Assembly: GCA_013286935.1 (NCBI GenBank)
Contig: JABDES010000002.1
Location: 62,001-126,000 of the forward strand
DNA: 64,000 nucleotides
Source of the DNA: Candidatus Babelota bacterium
GTDB lineage: Bacteria; Babelota; Babeliae; Babelales; Vermiphilaceae
Reading direction: 5' to 3'
The notes under the pieces were generated by a model. The model had not been told where the DNA came from. It made no database searches and was given only the letters and a program-made list of their open reading frames with translations. Made by a program: the position numbers and the translations under genes. Positions 36,971 to 46,122 of the stretch are shown here, in pieces (the first letter of the stretch is position 1; every line of letters starts with the position of its first letter).

Positions 36971-37228
36971 TTAATCCCTGTAAGGCCATCTCCAATAATA
37001 ACCGGGAACGGCCGGCGCACCGTAAAAGTAGGGTTTTAACCTATAAGTCTTAGCACAAGGGCGATCACAACTATCTCTATCCACTCGGCACCAGCTGTCG
37101 CTATAAATATCATCGTCCAATACCGATTCATCGATAGAAGAATCTGATTCGTTGCTCTTATAATCCGCTAAAGATAATGCACAAGAAAAAGTCAGTAGCA
37201 GCACGAATATAGTGTGCAAACATTTCAT
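36971..37228 (-). CDS. Small exported acidic protein
   Basis: An 85-residue protein with signal peptide (MKCLHTIFVLLLTFSCALSL) and AAAGGG ribosome binding site. The mature part is Asp/Ser-rich, then contains four Cys ('WCRVDRDSCDRPCAKTYRL') and an aromatic Tyr/Trp/Pro C-terminus. It is probably disulfide-bonded outside the cytoplasm. No family recognised. It may share a transcript with the hydrolase gene just upstream. Confidence 0.65.
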   Translation of the reverse strand: MKCLHTIFVLLLTFSCALSLADYKSNESDSSIDESVLDDDIYSDSWCRVDRDSCDRPCAKTYRLKPYFYGAPAVPGYYWRWPYRD

Positions 37229-37252
37229 GTATATACCCTTTGACCTATAGCG

Positions 37253-38341
37253 TTATTCTAATAATGGTATAGAAGATAGTGGAAAACTCACATCAGAAGC
37301 AATAACATCATCTTCATCTTCTATAATGTGCGCAGCGATAGGCATTCTTACGCCATTTGTTTGCATAACCTTAGTTAAAAATTGACCTATGTATGCAGAA
37401 TACCGTTCCGGATTATAAAATATAGAATCATAATGCCTTCGACCATTGGTCAGCCAAAGCCATTTATAACCGGCAGCCCCCTCAAATACCAATTTGATCG
37501 ATTCTACCGATATTTTTTCATCATTTTTGCAATGAATAAAAAAACACGGAATGGATATTTTTTTTACAGATTCAGCAGGGCTTAACGGACATATATATGT
37601 CTGAACTTTTTTTGTATCCATATGAGAGGCCGTTTTAAGCAGTATCTTAACAAAAGATTGAACATACGGGTGAAATGCATATCTACACAACAAGGACCGC
37701 CCTGGCATTGAAAATTCATAGCCACAAACAGACAATTTAATACACTCGATAGAGCGCTTTAATATATTCTCGCTTGAATCAAACGGGCAATCTAAAATCA
37801 TAGCATCAAACAAAGATGAGTCTCGAGCTTGAGCCTCTATTGCAGCAACTGCCCCCATAGAAAAACCGTACACATAGACAGGCTTATCTTTACACTCTTT
37901 TAATGCTTTCAAACTACGAACAGCAGCGATAACATCAAATGCTTCATGAAAACCAAAGGTGCAACACTGACCGTCACTGACATCTCCATGAGCCCGAAAA
38001 TCAAATGTTAAAAAATTAAACTGATTATTAGGGAAAAAGGTTCGCAAAAATCCAGCATCATATTTATCACACATAAATCCATGACAAATAACGACAGTAG
38101 CGACCGCATTAGGAATTGTTACCAAGACACCACGCCGAACAAGTACCCTATCAGATTCGTCACTTTCCTGTGATTTAATGATCATGTCCCTCATAACCGG
38201 TGGCACGTAAGAAAATGGCATAGCCACACTAACCTTTGCACCACTAGCATAAGCAGTTTGAATTAAAAAAAAACCTAACAAGATGGATAAGAACTGTGTA
38301 CCAATAAGTAATTGTTTGATATGCTTCATCCTTTTTCCCAT
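37253..38341 (-). CDS. Exported alpha/beta hydrolase
   Basis: A 362-residue protein with a signal segment (about residues 10-32). The fold landmarks are 'VVICHGFMCDKY' (oxyanion region), 'LTFDFRAHGDV', and nucleophile elbow YGFSMG with S161. D274 in 'CKNDEKIS' and H303 in 'GRRHYDS' complete a credible Ser-Asp-His triad. It is a likely periplasmic or surface esterase or peptidase of the prolyl-oligopeptidase-like group, substrate unknown. The ATG at 38329 (MKHIKQ) is an alternative start. Confidence 0.82.
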   Translation of the reverse strand: MGKRMKHIKQLLIGTQFLSILLGFFLIQTAYASGAKVSVAMPFSYVPPVMRDMIIKSQESDESDRVLVRRGVLVTIPNAVATVVICHGFMCDKYDAGFLRTFFPNNQFNFLTFDFRAHGDVSDGQCCTFGFHEAFDVIAAVRSLKALKECKDKPVYVYGFSMGAVAAIEAQARDSSLFDAMILDCPFDSSENILKRSIECIKLSVCGYEFSMPGRSLLCRYAFHPYVQSFVKILLKTASHMDTKKVQTYICPLSPAESVKKISIPCFFIHCKNDEKISVESIKLVFEGAAGYKWLWLTNGRRHYDSIFYNPERYSAYIGQFLTKVMQTNGVRMPIAAHIIEDEDDVIASDVSFPLSSIPLLE

Positions 38342-38513
38342 GCTCTAAAATCAAAAAAAATCAGCCACTCATAATGCAATAACTGGAATTGTAGTTAATA
38401 GTAGCATTGTATTATTCGTAATAGCAATACAATCATGCAAGAAGGCAACCTAGTTACCGCAAATAGCAAAGTTTTTTATTCTACCTGCCACTTTCACAAA
38501 AAGGCATTGAGCC

Positions 38514-40121
38514 TTACGAAACCAATGCGCTCAAAAATTCAATGAGGTCTGTCTTTTCAATAAACCCAACATATTTTGCCAGAGTAACTAGTTGTTCATT
38601 GTCTGTATCTTCTGATTTACCAAGAGCAAGTATGGTAGGGACATGAGTAACCAAAAATTTTGCCCCTAATTCCGGCACAAGATCAAGATTGACCTTTGCA
38701 AATACCAATCGATCACTAAAATCATTTGCAGCGACATCCTGAAAAATCGGCAAAAGTCTTCTGCAAGAACCACATTCTGTCGTAAAACAGTCAATCACTA
38801 TTGGCCTGTCGGTATTATTGCCAATCAATGTTTTCAGATCGCTCATACTGGAAATAACCTTCACAGGGTCGTTTTTCTCAGCTTTTTCAGGCTGTTTTGA
38901 CCTATCATCAATCACCTTTGGCACAATAGGCGCAGATGTATCTTTGCCAACAGCATCATGACGGCCAGGTTGAGTTAGAAGATCATTTTTACTTTTTGCA
39001 ATCTGAAGGGCATCAAACCCAATATGCCGTAAAAACTCGAGAGCATCCAAAGCAGCTTTAATGCCATCTCCACTTGCTATACCGCCTTGACGATATATGG
39101 GCTCAGTAACGTCTCCAGCTGCAAAAATGCCACCAAGAGAAGTTTTTTGTGAACGACCCTCAACTAGTATGTGTCCAGCAGAGCTTAATGGTATTGCATC
39201 TTTAAACAACTGGCTGTTTGGAGTATGTCCAATAGCTAAAAACACACCACTTGCCGGCACTGTTTCATGCTTTCCGGTACCTATATTAAGAACTTCAACA
39301 CCCGTTACATCGTTTCCATCCCCCATAATCCTAATCGGTTCGGCAGAATATCTAATTGAAACATTAGGATAGCCAGCAAGGCGCTCTTGCATAGATTGTG
39401 CAGCTCTCATACGCTCTTTGCGAACTAAAATAACAACATCTTTTACATGGGTTGCCAACTGCGTAGCCTCTTCTACCGCTGAATCTCCACCCCCAACAAT
39501 TACTACCGATTTGTTTTTAAAACGCCATGCATCACAAATAGCACAGGAACTTACCGATCCTTTCTTTGCATATTCTTCTTCGCCGTCAATACCCAGAGTT
39601 TTAGGTGTGCTTCCTGTGCATGCAATAATGGTGAGCGCATGGATCGTAATTCCACCCTTTGTTGTAACAATAAAGGGCCAGGTAGACATGTCTACTCGCG
39701 TAGCCGTATCATTTAAAAATAAAACATTAAATTTGGATACCTGGGACTGCATCTTTGCTATTAAATCAGGACCCAGTATAGAGATTTCTCCTGGCCAATT
39801 CTCAACATACGTTGTATCTGTTAACAGTCCACCCGGCTGATCGCCATGCATAACGGCAGTAAGAATATTTTCTCGAGCCGTATACAATGCAGCACTAAGC
39901 CCTGCAGGTCCAGAACCCAGTACCAAAACAGGCACTATATTTTTCAATCCTTTTAAAAGAGAAATATCATATGAAAGTTTTTTTAAAGAAGGACATGTAT
40001 CAGCACCTTGGCTTGCAACCTTGCTAAGGCACCCACAAATGCCCAAAATTGCACAATAACCTGCAATCGTACTAATGAAAGCCCATGCCGCCCTGTTTGA
40101 AAAGAATGATTTTTTGATCAT
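38514..40121 (-). CDS. Thioredoxin reductase-thioredoxin fusion with N-terminal signal/anchor
   Basis: A 535-residue fusion. After an N-terminal hydrophobic segment (about residues 12-32, ending ILGICGC) comes a complete low-molecular-weight thioredoxin reductase. It has FAD site 'VLGSGPAGLSAALYTARE', redox-active C193-A-I-C196, NADPH site 'VIVGGGDSAVEEATQLA', and 'GGIFAAGDV'. A linker of about 60 residues leads to a thioredoxin domain with C450-G-S-C453. TrxB-Trx fusions are known; a leader on one is odd because NADPH is cytoplasmic. A membrane anchor with the enzyme on the inside is the simplest reading. AAAGG precedes the ATG. Confidence 0.88.
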   Translation of the reverse strand: MIKKSFFSNRAAWAFISTIAGYCAILGICGCLSKVASQGADTCPSLKKLSYDISLLKGLKNIVPVLVLGSGPAGLSAALYTARENILTAVMHGDQPGGLLTDTTYVENWPGEISILGPDLIAKMQSQVSKFNVLFLNDTATRVDMSTWPFIVTTKGGITIHALTIIACTGSTPKTLGIDGEEEYAKKGSVSSCAICDAWRFKNKSVVIVGGGDSAVEEATQLATHVKDVVILVRKERMRAAQSMQERLAGYPNVSIRYSAEPIRIMGDGNDVTGVEVLNIGTGKHETVPASGVFLAIGHTPNSQLFKDAIPLSSAGHILVEGRSQKTSLGGIFAAGDVTEPIYRQGGIASGDGIKAALDALEFLRHIGFDALQIAKSKNDLLTQPGRHDAVGKDTSAPIVPKVIDDRSKQPEKAEKNDPVKVISSMSDLKTLIGNNTDRPIVIDCFTTECGSCRRLLPIFQDVAANDFSDRLVFAKVNLDLVPELGAKFLVTHVPTILALGKSEDTDNEQLVTLAKYVGFIEKTDLIEFLSALVS

Positions 40122-40203
40122 TGAAAACCTTTTGTACTTAGAATAGTCAATATTTTATAAAGACTGTATACTAAGAATATGTATTAATCAAAGGGGTATT
40201 TAT

Positions 40204-42651
40204 ATGTCATATAGAAAAGATTTTCGATATTGGTATTTGCTAGTCATACTAGTTAGTTCATCGCTATGCACAAATCTACTATCAGAAGTTGAAACTGATT
40301 TGTCAGAAACGCTACAAGAGCCTGAGGTCCAAAAACCGATCAACTCGGACACAACAGATTCGCATACCGCTGACAAAAAAAAGCTATTTGTCATTAACCA
40401 AGAAGATCGTGGCGACCAAATCGACCCCGAAACCCTAAAGAAATACCAAGAAGAGTACGATCTGTGCATAAAATTGTCTGCAAGCGCAATCGACATTTCA
40501 ATGAAGCAGATGAATGTTATTCATATGATGCTATCAATTTTGTCAAACATTGTGGAAAATGAAAAAATAAATGTACAACCTGGCACTATTGAGTTTATTA
40601 AACAAATGAGCCGATATGTTCAACAATTTCAAACACAAAAATTTCTAGAGCCTACCATACAAACGGCTACTATTTTGATCGGTCTCAATTATCACATCAT
40701 GCAAAACATACTTAAATGCCTTAAAGGCAAACCATTTCTTTCATCAATGGCAGAAATTATTTCTAAACTGCCTATCAATCGTAACAGTAAGAGCATTTCC
40801 CCTTCTGACCTAAAAAAACGAATAATACGCAATAAAAAAATATTTATGCGTTTTAAAACGGAGGTCAACGAGATCGGTCTTTCTAAGACCAACAAGGTTT
40901 TTCGTAATATTGATGCCAAATTTGGAAGATTTGTTCGTGAGCACGATATAATAGGAAGAACCGCAACGATTGCAATACCAATGGCAATAGCGTCAGGCTT
41001 TGTATACCATTATTCGAAAGCCTTTATTTCAATTAATAGACAAAATAAGACTGCGCACGAAATAAGAGAGCTCGTTGAAAACGTAAAAAGTGAAACAAAA
41101 AGGGCTACTAAATCTTTTGATGCAATTTTCTTTAACCCTCTTTGTAGCCTGGCGTTAGGATATGCTGGAACGCGCCTCTACGAAGAATATAACAAGCATT
41201 TTTGTTCTTGGTTTTCTGCAAAATGCGATTATGTGGCCAACATGCTTAGAGGGGGGGCGTACGTCAAAGAAGCACTCAAAATAGCAGATATCGGCAACAC
41301 CATAACGTTTGATGACGTGATAGGTATGGAAGAGGCAAAAGAGACACTTGAATACATTTTACAATACCTTGATGACCCTGAGGGGATTGATCGCATTGGC
41401 GCAACGCCACCAAAAGGAATATTAATATCTGGAGCAACCCGCGCAGGGAAATCATTTTTAGCTCAGGCGCTTGGTGGGGAATATGGACGTCGCTGCAGAA
41501 TGCGTGGACGAAAAGTAGATGAATTTAAATTTTTACCAATAACGTATTCTGACTTTAAGCAATATGGTATTCATCATGTACTTAATTTAGTAAAAAAATG
41601 CGCTCCGTGCATTGTCTTTATAGACGAGATAGATCTGCTTGATTTACAACGTAAAGGACAAAATGAACGTCTTTGCGAGCTATTAACCGCTATGAGCGGG
41701 ACGTTGGATCAAGTAAATTCTAAACATCAAGTTATTATCATTGCAGCAACAAATAGACCTCAACATCTAGATAATGCTTTGTTGCAACCTGGTCGATTTG
41801 GAAAACGAATTCTTCTTGACTACCCTCGCCATGAACACCGTAAGGAGTTCTTCAGACGTAAATTAGATAAATTATCATTGGATACCTCGTTTTTTGATTT
41901 GGATAATCTGGCTAACCGCACTGATGGCGCATCATATGGGGCGCTTGAACTCGCACTAAGTACCGCCCTGTTAAAAGCGCGCGTTCATAATCAGGGAATT
42001 ACGCAAGAACATTTAGAGGCCGCAATTGACGAATGCGTACATCATATAGCAGAGGCACATGAACAAGAGATTGCAGACCATGAAAAAGAGATTTTAGCTG
42101 CTCATTTTGCAGGTCATGCGCTCGCACTTTCTCTGCTGGATTCATATACAAAAGTTGCAATGGTATCAATACAAGCCATAATTCCCCCAATTAAAGAAAA
42201 AATTATGGGTATGCATTTATACCAAGATCAAGAAATGGAGGAATCAAAGGTATCATTTGGCGCCATCGCAACGTACAAGGAATATGAAACGGTCAATGTC
42301 CAAACAAAAGAAGAAAAGCTAAAAACTATTAGTTATCTAGTATCTGGCTTTGTAGCGGAAGAGTTATTGCTCGGATCTTGCGGATACTCGTGTCACCAGG
42401 ATGATATGGAAAAAGCTCTTACCATAGCCCAGTCATTAACATGTGAAGGCTTAGATCAGAACTCTCGTCTAATACCCGATGACATAAAAACAAAGCGCTT
42501 TCTTGCTTCACAGCAACTCATTGAACAATGTAAAGACTCTGTAAAGGAATTATTTAAAACAAATTTACCAAAATTACGCCTTATCTGCGAAGAGCTTCAA
42601 GAAAAGGGTATTTTAAACTCTGCAGAATTATCCACTATAATATCATCATAG
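40204..42651 (+). CDS. FtsH-like membrane AAA protein with inactivated protease site
   Basis: An 815-residue protein with AAAGGGG ribosome binding site. It has an N-terminal hydrophobic segment (about residues 9-25), a large helical region, and a second membrane segment near residues 255-275. The AAA domain has Walker A 'GATRAGKS' (about residue 410), Walker B 'CIVFIDEID', and second region of homology 'AATNRPQHLDNALLQPGRFG'. The M41-like C-terminal domain follows, but the HEXGH zinc site is H637-F-A-G-H641, with the catalytic Glu replaced by Phe. The Asp ligand region 'CHQDDMEKA' remains. It is therefore a probable unfoldase or chaperone rather than a protease. Confidence 0.85.
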   Translation: MSYRKDFRYWYLLVILVSSSLCTNLLSEVETDLSETLQEPEVQKPINSDTTDSHTADKKKLFVINQEDRGDQIDPETLKKYQEEYDLCIKLSASAIDISMKQMNVIHMMLSILSNIVENEKINVQPGTIEFIKQMSRYVQQFQTQKFLEPTIQTATILIGLNYHIMQNILKCLKGKPFLSSMAEIISKLPINRNSKSISPSDLKKRIIRNKKIFMRFKTEVNEIGLSKTNKVFRNIDAKFGRFVREHDIIGRTATIAIPMAIASGFVYHYSKAFISINRQNKTAHEIRELVENVKSETKRATKSFDAIFFNPLCSLALGYAGTRLYEEYNKHFCSWFSAKCDYVANMLRGGAYVKEALKIADIGNTITFDDVIGMEEAKETLEYILQYLDDPEGIDRIGATPPKGILISGATRAGKSFLAQALGGEYGRRCRMRGRKVDEFKFLPITYSDFKQYGIHHVLNLVKKCAPCIVFIDEIDLLDLQRKGQNERLCELLTAMSGTLDQVNSKHQVIIIAATNRPQHLDNALLQPGRFGKRILLDYPRHEHRKEFFRRKLDKLSLDTSFFDLDNLANRTDGASYGALELALSTALLKARVHNQGITQEHLEAAIDECVHHIAEAHEQEIADHEKEILAAHFAGHALALSLLDSYTKVAMVSIQAIIPPIKEKIMGMHLYQDQEMEESKVSFGAIATYKEYETVNVQTKEEKLKTISYLVSGFVAEELLLGSCGYSCHQDDMEKALTIAQSLTCEGLDQNSRLIPDDIKTKRFLASQQLIEQCKDSVKELFKTNLPKLRLICEELQEKGILNSAELSTIISS

Positions 42652-42677
42652 CTTCTGACCGACTCATGTGTGAGGTG

Positions 42678-42947
42678 TTACAGCATCCAGTAATCTCGTC
42701 GCACAAAAGCCATATTCAATATAATCGCTCCCCAGCAAACAACAAAAGCTATCGTTGCCCCATGGTTCGAGCTTTCATACTCTCCGTGAGACATCTGAGC
42801 ACAAGCTTGCTGGCATAGACCTGATAACATAACGCCACCAAGGACTATTTTCGTTGCAATATTGGGGGTAATTTTATCATCACTCGCATTAACACAAGAA
42901 GAAAGCAAAGCAAACACAAGCGCTAATGATTGATAAAGCTGTTTCAT
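42678..42947 (-). CDS. Small exported membrane protein, tandem family member 1
   Basis: An 89-residue protein with signal peptide (MKQLYQSLALVFALLSSCVN), then SDDK, Pro, a hydrophobic segment 'KIVLGGVMLSGLCQQACAQM', and a second one near the C-terminus. The order aligns with the next two genes on the same strand. It starts inside the stop codon of its upstream neighbour (ATGA). Function unknown. Confidence 0.7.
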   Translation of the reverse strand: MKQLYQSLALVFALLSSCVNASDDKITPNIATKIVLGGVMLSGLCQQACAQMSHGEYESSNHGATIAFVVCWGAIILNMAFVRRDYWML

Positions 42948-43288
42948 TTGTCTTTTTTAAATCTTATTGGTTTATATTCAGGATAGAAATCCTCGAAAAA
43001 CAGATGCGTGTAGCAGTAGTTCAATGTAATCGAAACCATAAAACCAGAAGCAATTGCAAGAGCTGATAAGGCAGATGGCGTTAAGAAACTGCTAGACTCC
43101 TGAGGCAAAACGTTTACATCTTCCTCTTGCACCATCTGAGCTACGGTTTTCATCAAAAAGCATGCCAGAGGAACACTGCCAAGCATTATCGGTTGTGCCA
43201 GACCAGGGACGGCCTTATCATCTCCTGCATGCACACAAAATGGAATCAAACTTAATGTAAATAATAAGGATCGATAGATATGCTTCAT
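42944..43288 (-). CDS. Small exported membrane protein, tandem family member 2
   Basis: A 114-residue protein from the ATG preceded by CGGAG. After the signal peptide (MKHIYRSLLFTLSLIPFCVH) it has AGDDK, 'PIMLGSVPLACFLMKTVAQM', an acidic linker and a second hydrophobic segment with a basic end. It shares about 25 bases of 5' leader ('tatctatcgga') with member 3. Confidence 0.72.
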   Translation of the reverse strand: MKHIYRSLLFTLSLIPFCVHAGDDKAVPGLAQPIMLGSVPLACFLMKTVAQMVQEEDVNVLPQESSSFLTPSALSALAIASGFMVSITLNYCYTHLFFEDFYPEYKPIRFKKDK

Positions 43289-43433
43289 TTTCTTCTCCGA
43301 TAGATATCGATAAATCAACAGATTTTTCCAAACATAATGTCACAAGGGTCTATAGTAGCGCTCGTAACCAAAAGCTGTCAATAGGAAAAAATAACATTAG
43401 GCGTGTTGATTTGCAGGGCGCCCCTCAATATGT

Positions 43434-43464
43434 ACCCCAAGACCAAAGAGAAATGCCTTGGGGT
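43434..43464 (-). terminator. Inverted repeat after tandem family member 3
   Basis: ACCCCAAG (43434-43441) and CTTGGGGT (43457-43464) form an 8-bp stem about 45 bases past the end of member 3. No T-tract is present, so a termination role is tentative. Confidence 0.3.
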
Positions 43465-43506
43465 TGAATCTCTTAGATAACGTATATCACGCCATCCAAA
43501 CGCCTA

Positions 43507-43821
43507 CTACGCTCTTTGCCTGCCTCTCTTCTCGCTATGACTCGTAGCAATACACATACAGCACCAGAATGCAAAGGTCACAACACACACCGAAAAAGTA
43601 AGCGCCCCTTTTATTGCAGGATCAGCATCTTGAGAGCTTAGATATTCATTTTGCGTCATTTTATTAGCAGAAGTTTCTGCCAATAAGGATGCGAGTGCAA
43701 CGCCACCAAGGGCCACCTGGCTGGCAAACCCAGGGGCAGTAACCTTCTCATCCGATGCATGCGCACATGCAGAAACTAAACTCAATACAAAAAAGAGCGA
43801 TCGATACGTATAGTGTTTCAT
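43507..43821 (-). CDS. Small exported membrane protein, tandem family member 3
   Basis: A 104-residue protein from the ATG preceded by CGGAAG. The signal peptide (about 21 residues, ending AHA) is followed by 'SDEKVTAPGFASQVALGGVA', the family core, then 'NKMTQNEYLSS' and a second hydrophobic segment with Cys pairs. The start is placed well inside the open frame because the shared leader and signal peptide begin there. Confidence 0.72.
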   Translation of the reverse strand: MKHYTYRSLFFVLSLVSACAHASDEKVTAPGFASQVALGGVALASLLAETSANKMTQNEYLSSQDADPAIKGALTFSVCVVTFAFWCCMCIATSHSEKRGRQRA

Positions 43822-43961
43822 CTTTTCTTCCGATAGATATGTAAAAATTAACAAATATGCCAAAATTATATCATAAAGTATTGCTTTAACAATCAGATGT
43901 TGTAATCTTCGTCTTAGTTTTTTATAGTTCATAACAATCATCAGGCAAGAAATAGACTCTC

Positions 43962-44648
43962 ATGAAACGTTTAATGCACATCTTCTTATCCATAGTTGTT
44001 TTTTTCAATTTTCCAGTTGTAGGGATGCGTGAGCCTTCAAGTGGTTGGTCTTTTGCGCAACCAAAAAATGTAATTCTGCTAAAAACATTCTTAAAAGAGA
44101 ATGATATTGCAAGTATCGAAACATATATCAATAACTTTGCATCACATAGCAGGGATGAGCAGCTTTATTTTATACAATATGCAATTGAATTAAGCAATAT
44201 GGCCGCAATAACATTACTTATTGGCAATGGATCGATAAATCAAGCACGACTAATGAATAAAGGTCGAATGGGAGCATCAGCTATTCATCATGCAGCATGG
44301 AATAACAACCTAGATTTAATAAAATATCTGATAGACTCTCAAGAAATTCCATCAAATGCAGCAACTACCGCAGGAGTTACGCCGCTATATATCTGCGCCA
44401 CAGGCAACCATCTAGCTGCGATAGAGTTCTTACTAGCTCAACAACAAACAGATGTAAATTTTCATACAAAACTCGACAAATATACAGCGCTACACATAGC
44501 TATTGACAACAATAACGTAAAAGTAGTAGAGAAATTGATTATTGACAAGAGGACTAACAAGAATGCACTAACCAAAAATGATGAAACCCCATTTTCACTT
44601 GCCGCCGAACGTGGCCACCTTGACATAGTAAAATTATTGTCAAATTGA
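43962..44648 (+). CDS. Exported ankyrin-repeat protein
   Basis: A 228-residue protein with signal peptide (MKRLMHIFLSIVVFFNFPVV). Ankyrin units run through most of the mature part: 'ASAIHHAAWNNNLDLIKYLI', 'VTPLYICATGNHLAAIEFLL', 'YTALHIAIDNNNVKVVEKLI', 'ETPFSLAAERGHLDIVKLLS'. The last repeat ends at the C-terminus. It is convergent with the next ankyrin gene, 3 bases apart. Confidence 0.87.
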   Translation: MKRLMHIFLSIVVFFNFPVVGMREPSSGWSFAQPKNVILLKTFLKENDIASIETYINNFASHSRDEQLYFIQYAIELSNMAAITLLIGNGSINQARLMNKGRMGASAIHHAAWNNNLDLIKYLIDSQEIPSNAATTAGVTPLYICATGNHLAAIEFLLAQQQTDVNFHTKLDKYTALHIAIDNNNVKVVEKLIIDKRTNKNALTKNDETPFSLAAERGHLDIVKLLSN

Positions 44649-44651
44649 AAG

Positions 44652-45572
44652 TCAACAGACATTTAAACATCTAATCAGGCTCATTCCACCTGGCATCTTG
44701 CTACCTTGCTCAATAAGAAACTGAATAATCTCTTCATGTCCCTTTTTAACGGCAATATCAATCGCCGTTTCCTGATCATGATTTTTGTCATTAACCTCTG
44801 CAGCATTTGAATCTAAAAAGGTATGCATTGCGTCCTTATCATTATTTTCCACGGCTTGAAACCATCCGTATGGAGCGACGTAATATTCATAAAGCCCCGT
44901 AATGGAACCATTGTGTATTGTAAGGTAGCTATCTTTATAATCATCAAGCAGTTGCTGAGTGTGCAATGGGATACCAATGATTCCATATGGTATTTTACTG
45001 CAATGCTCAAGAAGGAGCGTGATTGCTTTTCTTGTTAACGCATTTGAACCGCAATCTCTATCAACAATAAGCAAATGTCCCAAGACAGACCGCTCTCCGC
45101 GTTTTTGACAATGTACATCTGCACCAGACTTCAATAATAGTTCCATAATCCGCAATAGTTTATCTTTATATGATACGCTTTTTGTAAATGAGTGTCGGCA
45201 CGCCATCGCAATACAATATAATGGCGTATTTCCATTCGAGTTACGCAGATGTACGGACGCACCAGATTGAATAAGATATTGCACCACATCAAAATGTCCT
45301 TTTTTGGCAGCCCGATGCAACGCAGTTTTTTCTTTATATTCCTCTTTCTGGTTAACCTCAACAGATTTCAAAGCCAAGATTGCTTTAACGGTAACGACAT
45401 CGCCATCCTTTGCTGCGCCAAACCATTTATCTAACACAGTTTGCTCATCATCCTGGCGTAAAATATCTATCACAGAATCTTGACGCAGCATATCGAGCTG
45501 AGAATCGCTCATCGCTACTATTGATATGCATACAGATAAAGGTATAAGTCCAACTATGGATAATGCTTTCAT
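44652..45572 (-). CDS. Exported ankyrin-repeat protein
   Basis: A 306-residue protein with signal peptide (MKALSIVGLIPLSVCISIVA) and AAGAGG ribosome binding site. Ankyrin units are readable as 'KTALHRAAKKGHFDVVQYLI', 'NTPLYCIAMACRHSFTKSVS', 'RSVLGHLLIVDRDCGSNALT' (degenerate) and C-terminal 'ETAIDIAVKKGHEEIIQFLI'. The central stretch around residues 190-240 is diverged. It is one of six ankyrin proteins in the window. Confidence 0.87.
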   Translation of the reverse strand: MKALSIVGLIPLSVCISIVAMSDSQLDMLRQDSVIDILRQDDEQTVLDKWFGAAKDGDVVTVKAILALKSVEVNQKEEYKEKTALHRAAKKGHFDVVQYLIQSGASVHLRNSNGNTPLYCIAMACRHSFTKSVSYKDKLLRIMELLLKSGADVHCQKRGERSVLGHLLIVDRDCGSNALTRKAITLLLEHCSKIPYGIIGIPLHTQQLLDDYKDSYLTIHNGSITGLYEYYVAPYGWFQAVENNDKDAMHTFLDSNAAEVNDKNHDQETAIDIAVKKGHEEIIQFLIEQGSKMPGGMSLIRCLNVC

Positions 45573-45669
45573 TTTTTACCTCTTAAGTTTGAAAAAAACC
45601 AAGTAGGCTTTTTTTAGCCTCCAACAACTTTTTTCACACATATCTGGCGAATATATGCGTTAACATTTT

Positions 45670-46122
45670 TTATCGACATACAATATGATCTACCATCTCT
45701 AAACGTTTTTTGTGATCAGTCCCAGAAAATGAGGTAGTCAACCAACAATGCAAAATTTCTCCAGCCTGGTTATCAGTAACAAAATCAGATGGCAATATTA
45801 ATACATTAACGTTATCGTCCGATTTTGCTGCATGAGCAACGTTGCAATTCCACGCAATACCCGCATAAATATGACAATATCTATTAGCAACAATGCTCAT
45901 TCCCACACCGCTCCCACACAAGAGGACACCATAGTCAACCTTTTTGTTGACAACTAAATCACATACCAAACGAGCAAACACCGGATAGTCAGACTTAAGC
46001 ACATTATTCGCTCCAACATCAACCCAATCAATATCACAATCAGCATAATCGTAAGATGTTTTTAAAAACTGTTTTTGAGCAAAGCCACGATGATCTGCTC
46101 CAATGGCAATCAGATAGCTCAT
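45670..46122 (-). CDS. rpiB: Ribose-5-phosphate isomerase B
   Basis: A 150-residue RpiB/LacAB-family enzyme. 'YLIAIGADHRGFAQKQFLK' and 'GVLLCGSGVGMSIVANR' carry the phosphate-binding and active-site Cys positions. It interconverts ribose 5-phosphate and ribulose 5-phosphate. The start is set at the ATG overlapping the upstream lipoprotein stop (ATGA), which gives the standard N-terminus MSYLIAIGADHRG. Confidence 0.93.
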   Translation of the reverse strand: MSYLIAIGADHRGFAQKQFLKTSYDYADCDIDWVDVGANNVLKSDYPVFARLVCDLVVNKKVDYGVLLCGSGVGMSIVANRYCHIYAGIAWNCNVAHAAKSDDNVNVLILPSDFVTDNQAGEILHCWLTTSFSGTDHKKRLEMVDHIVCR

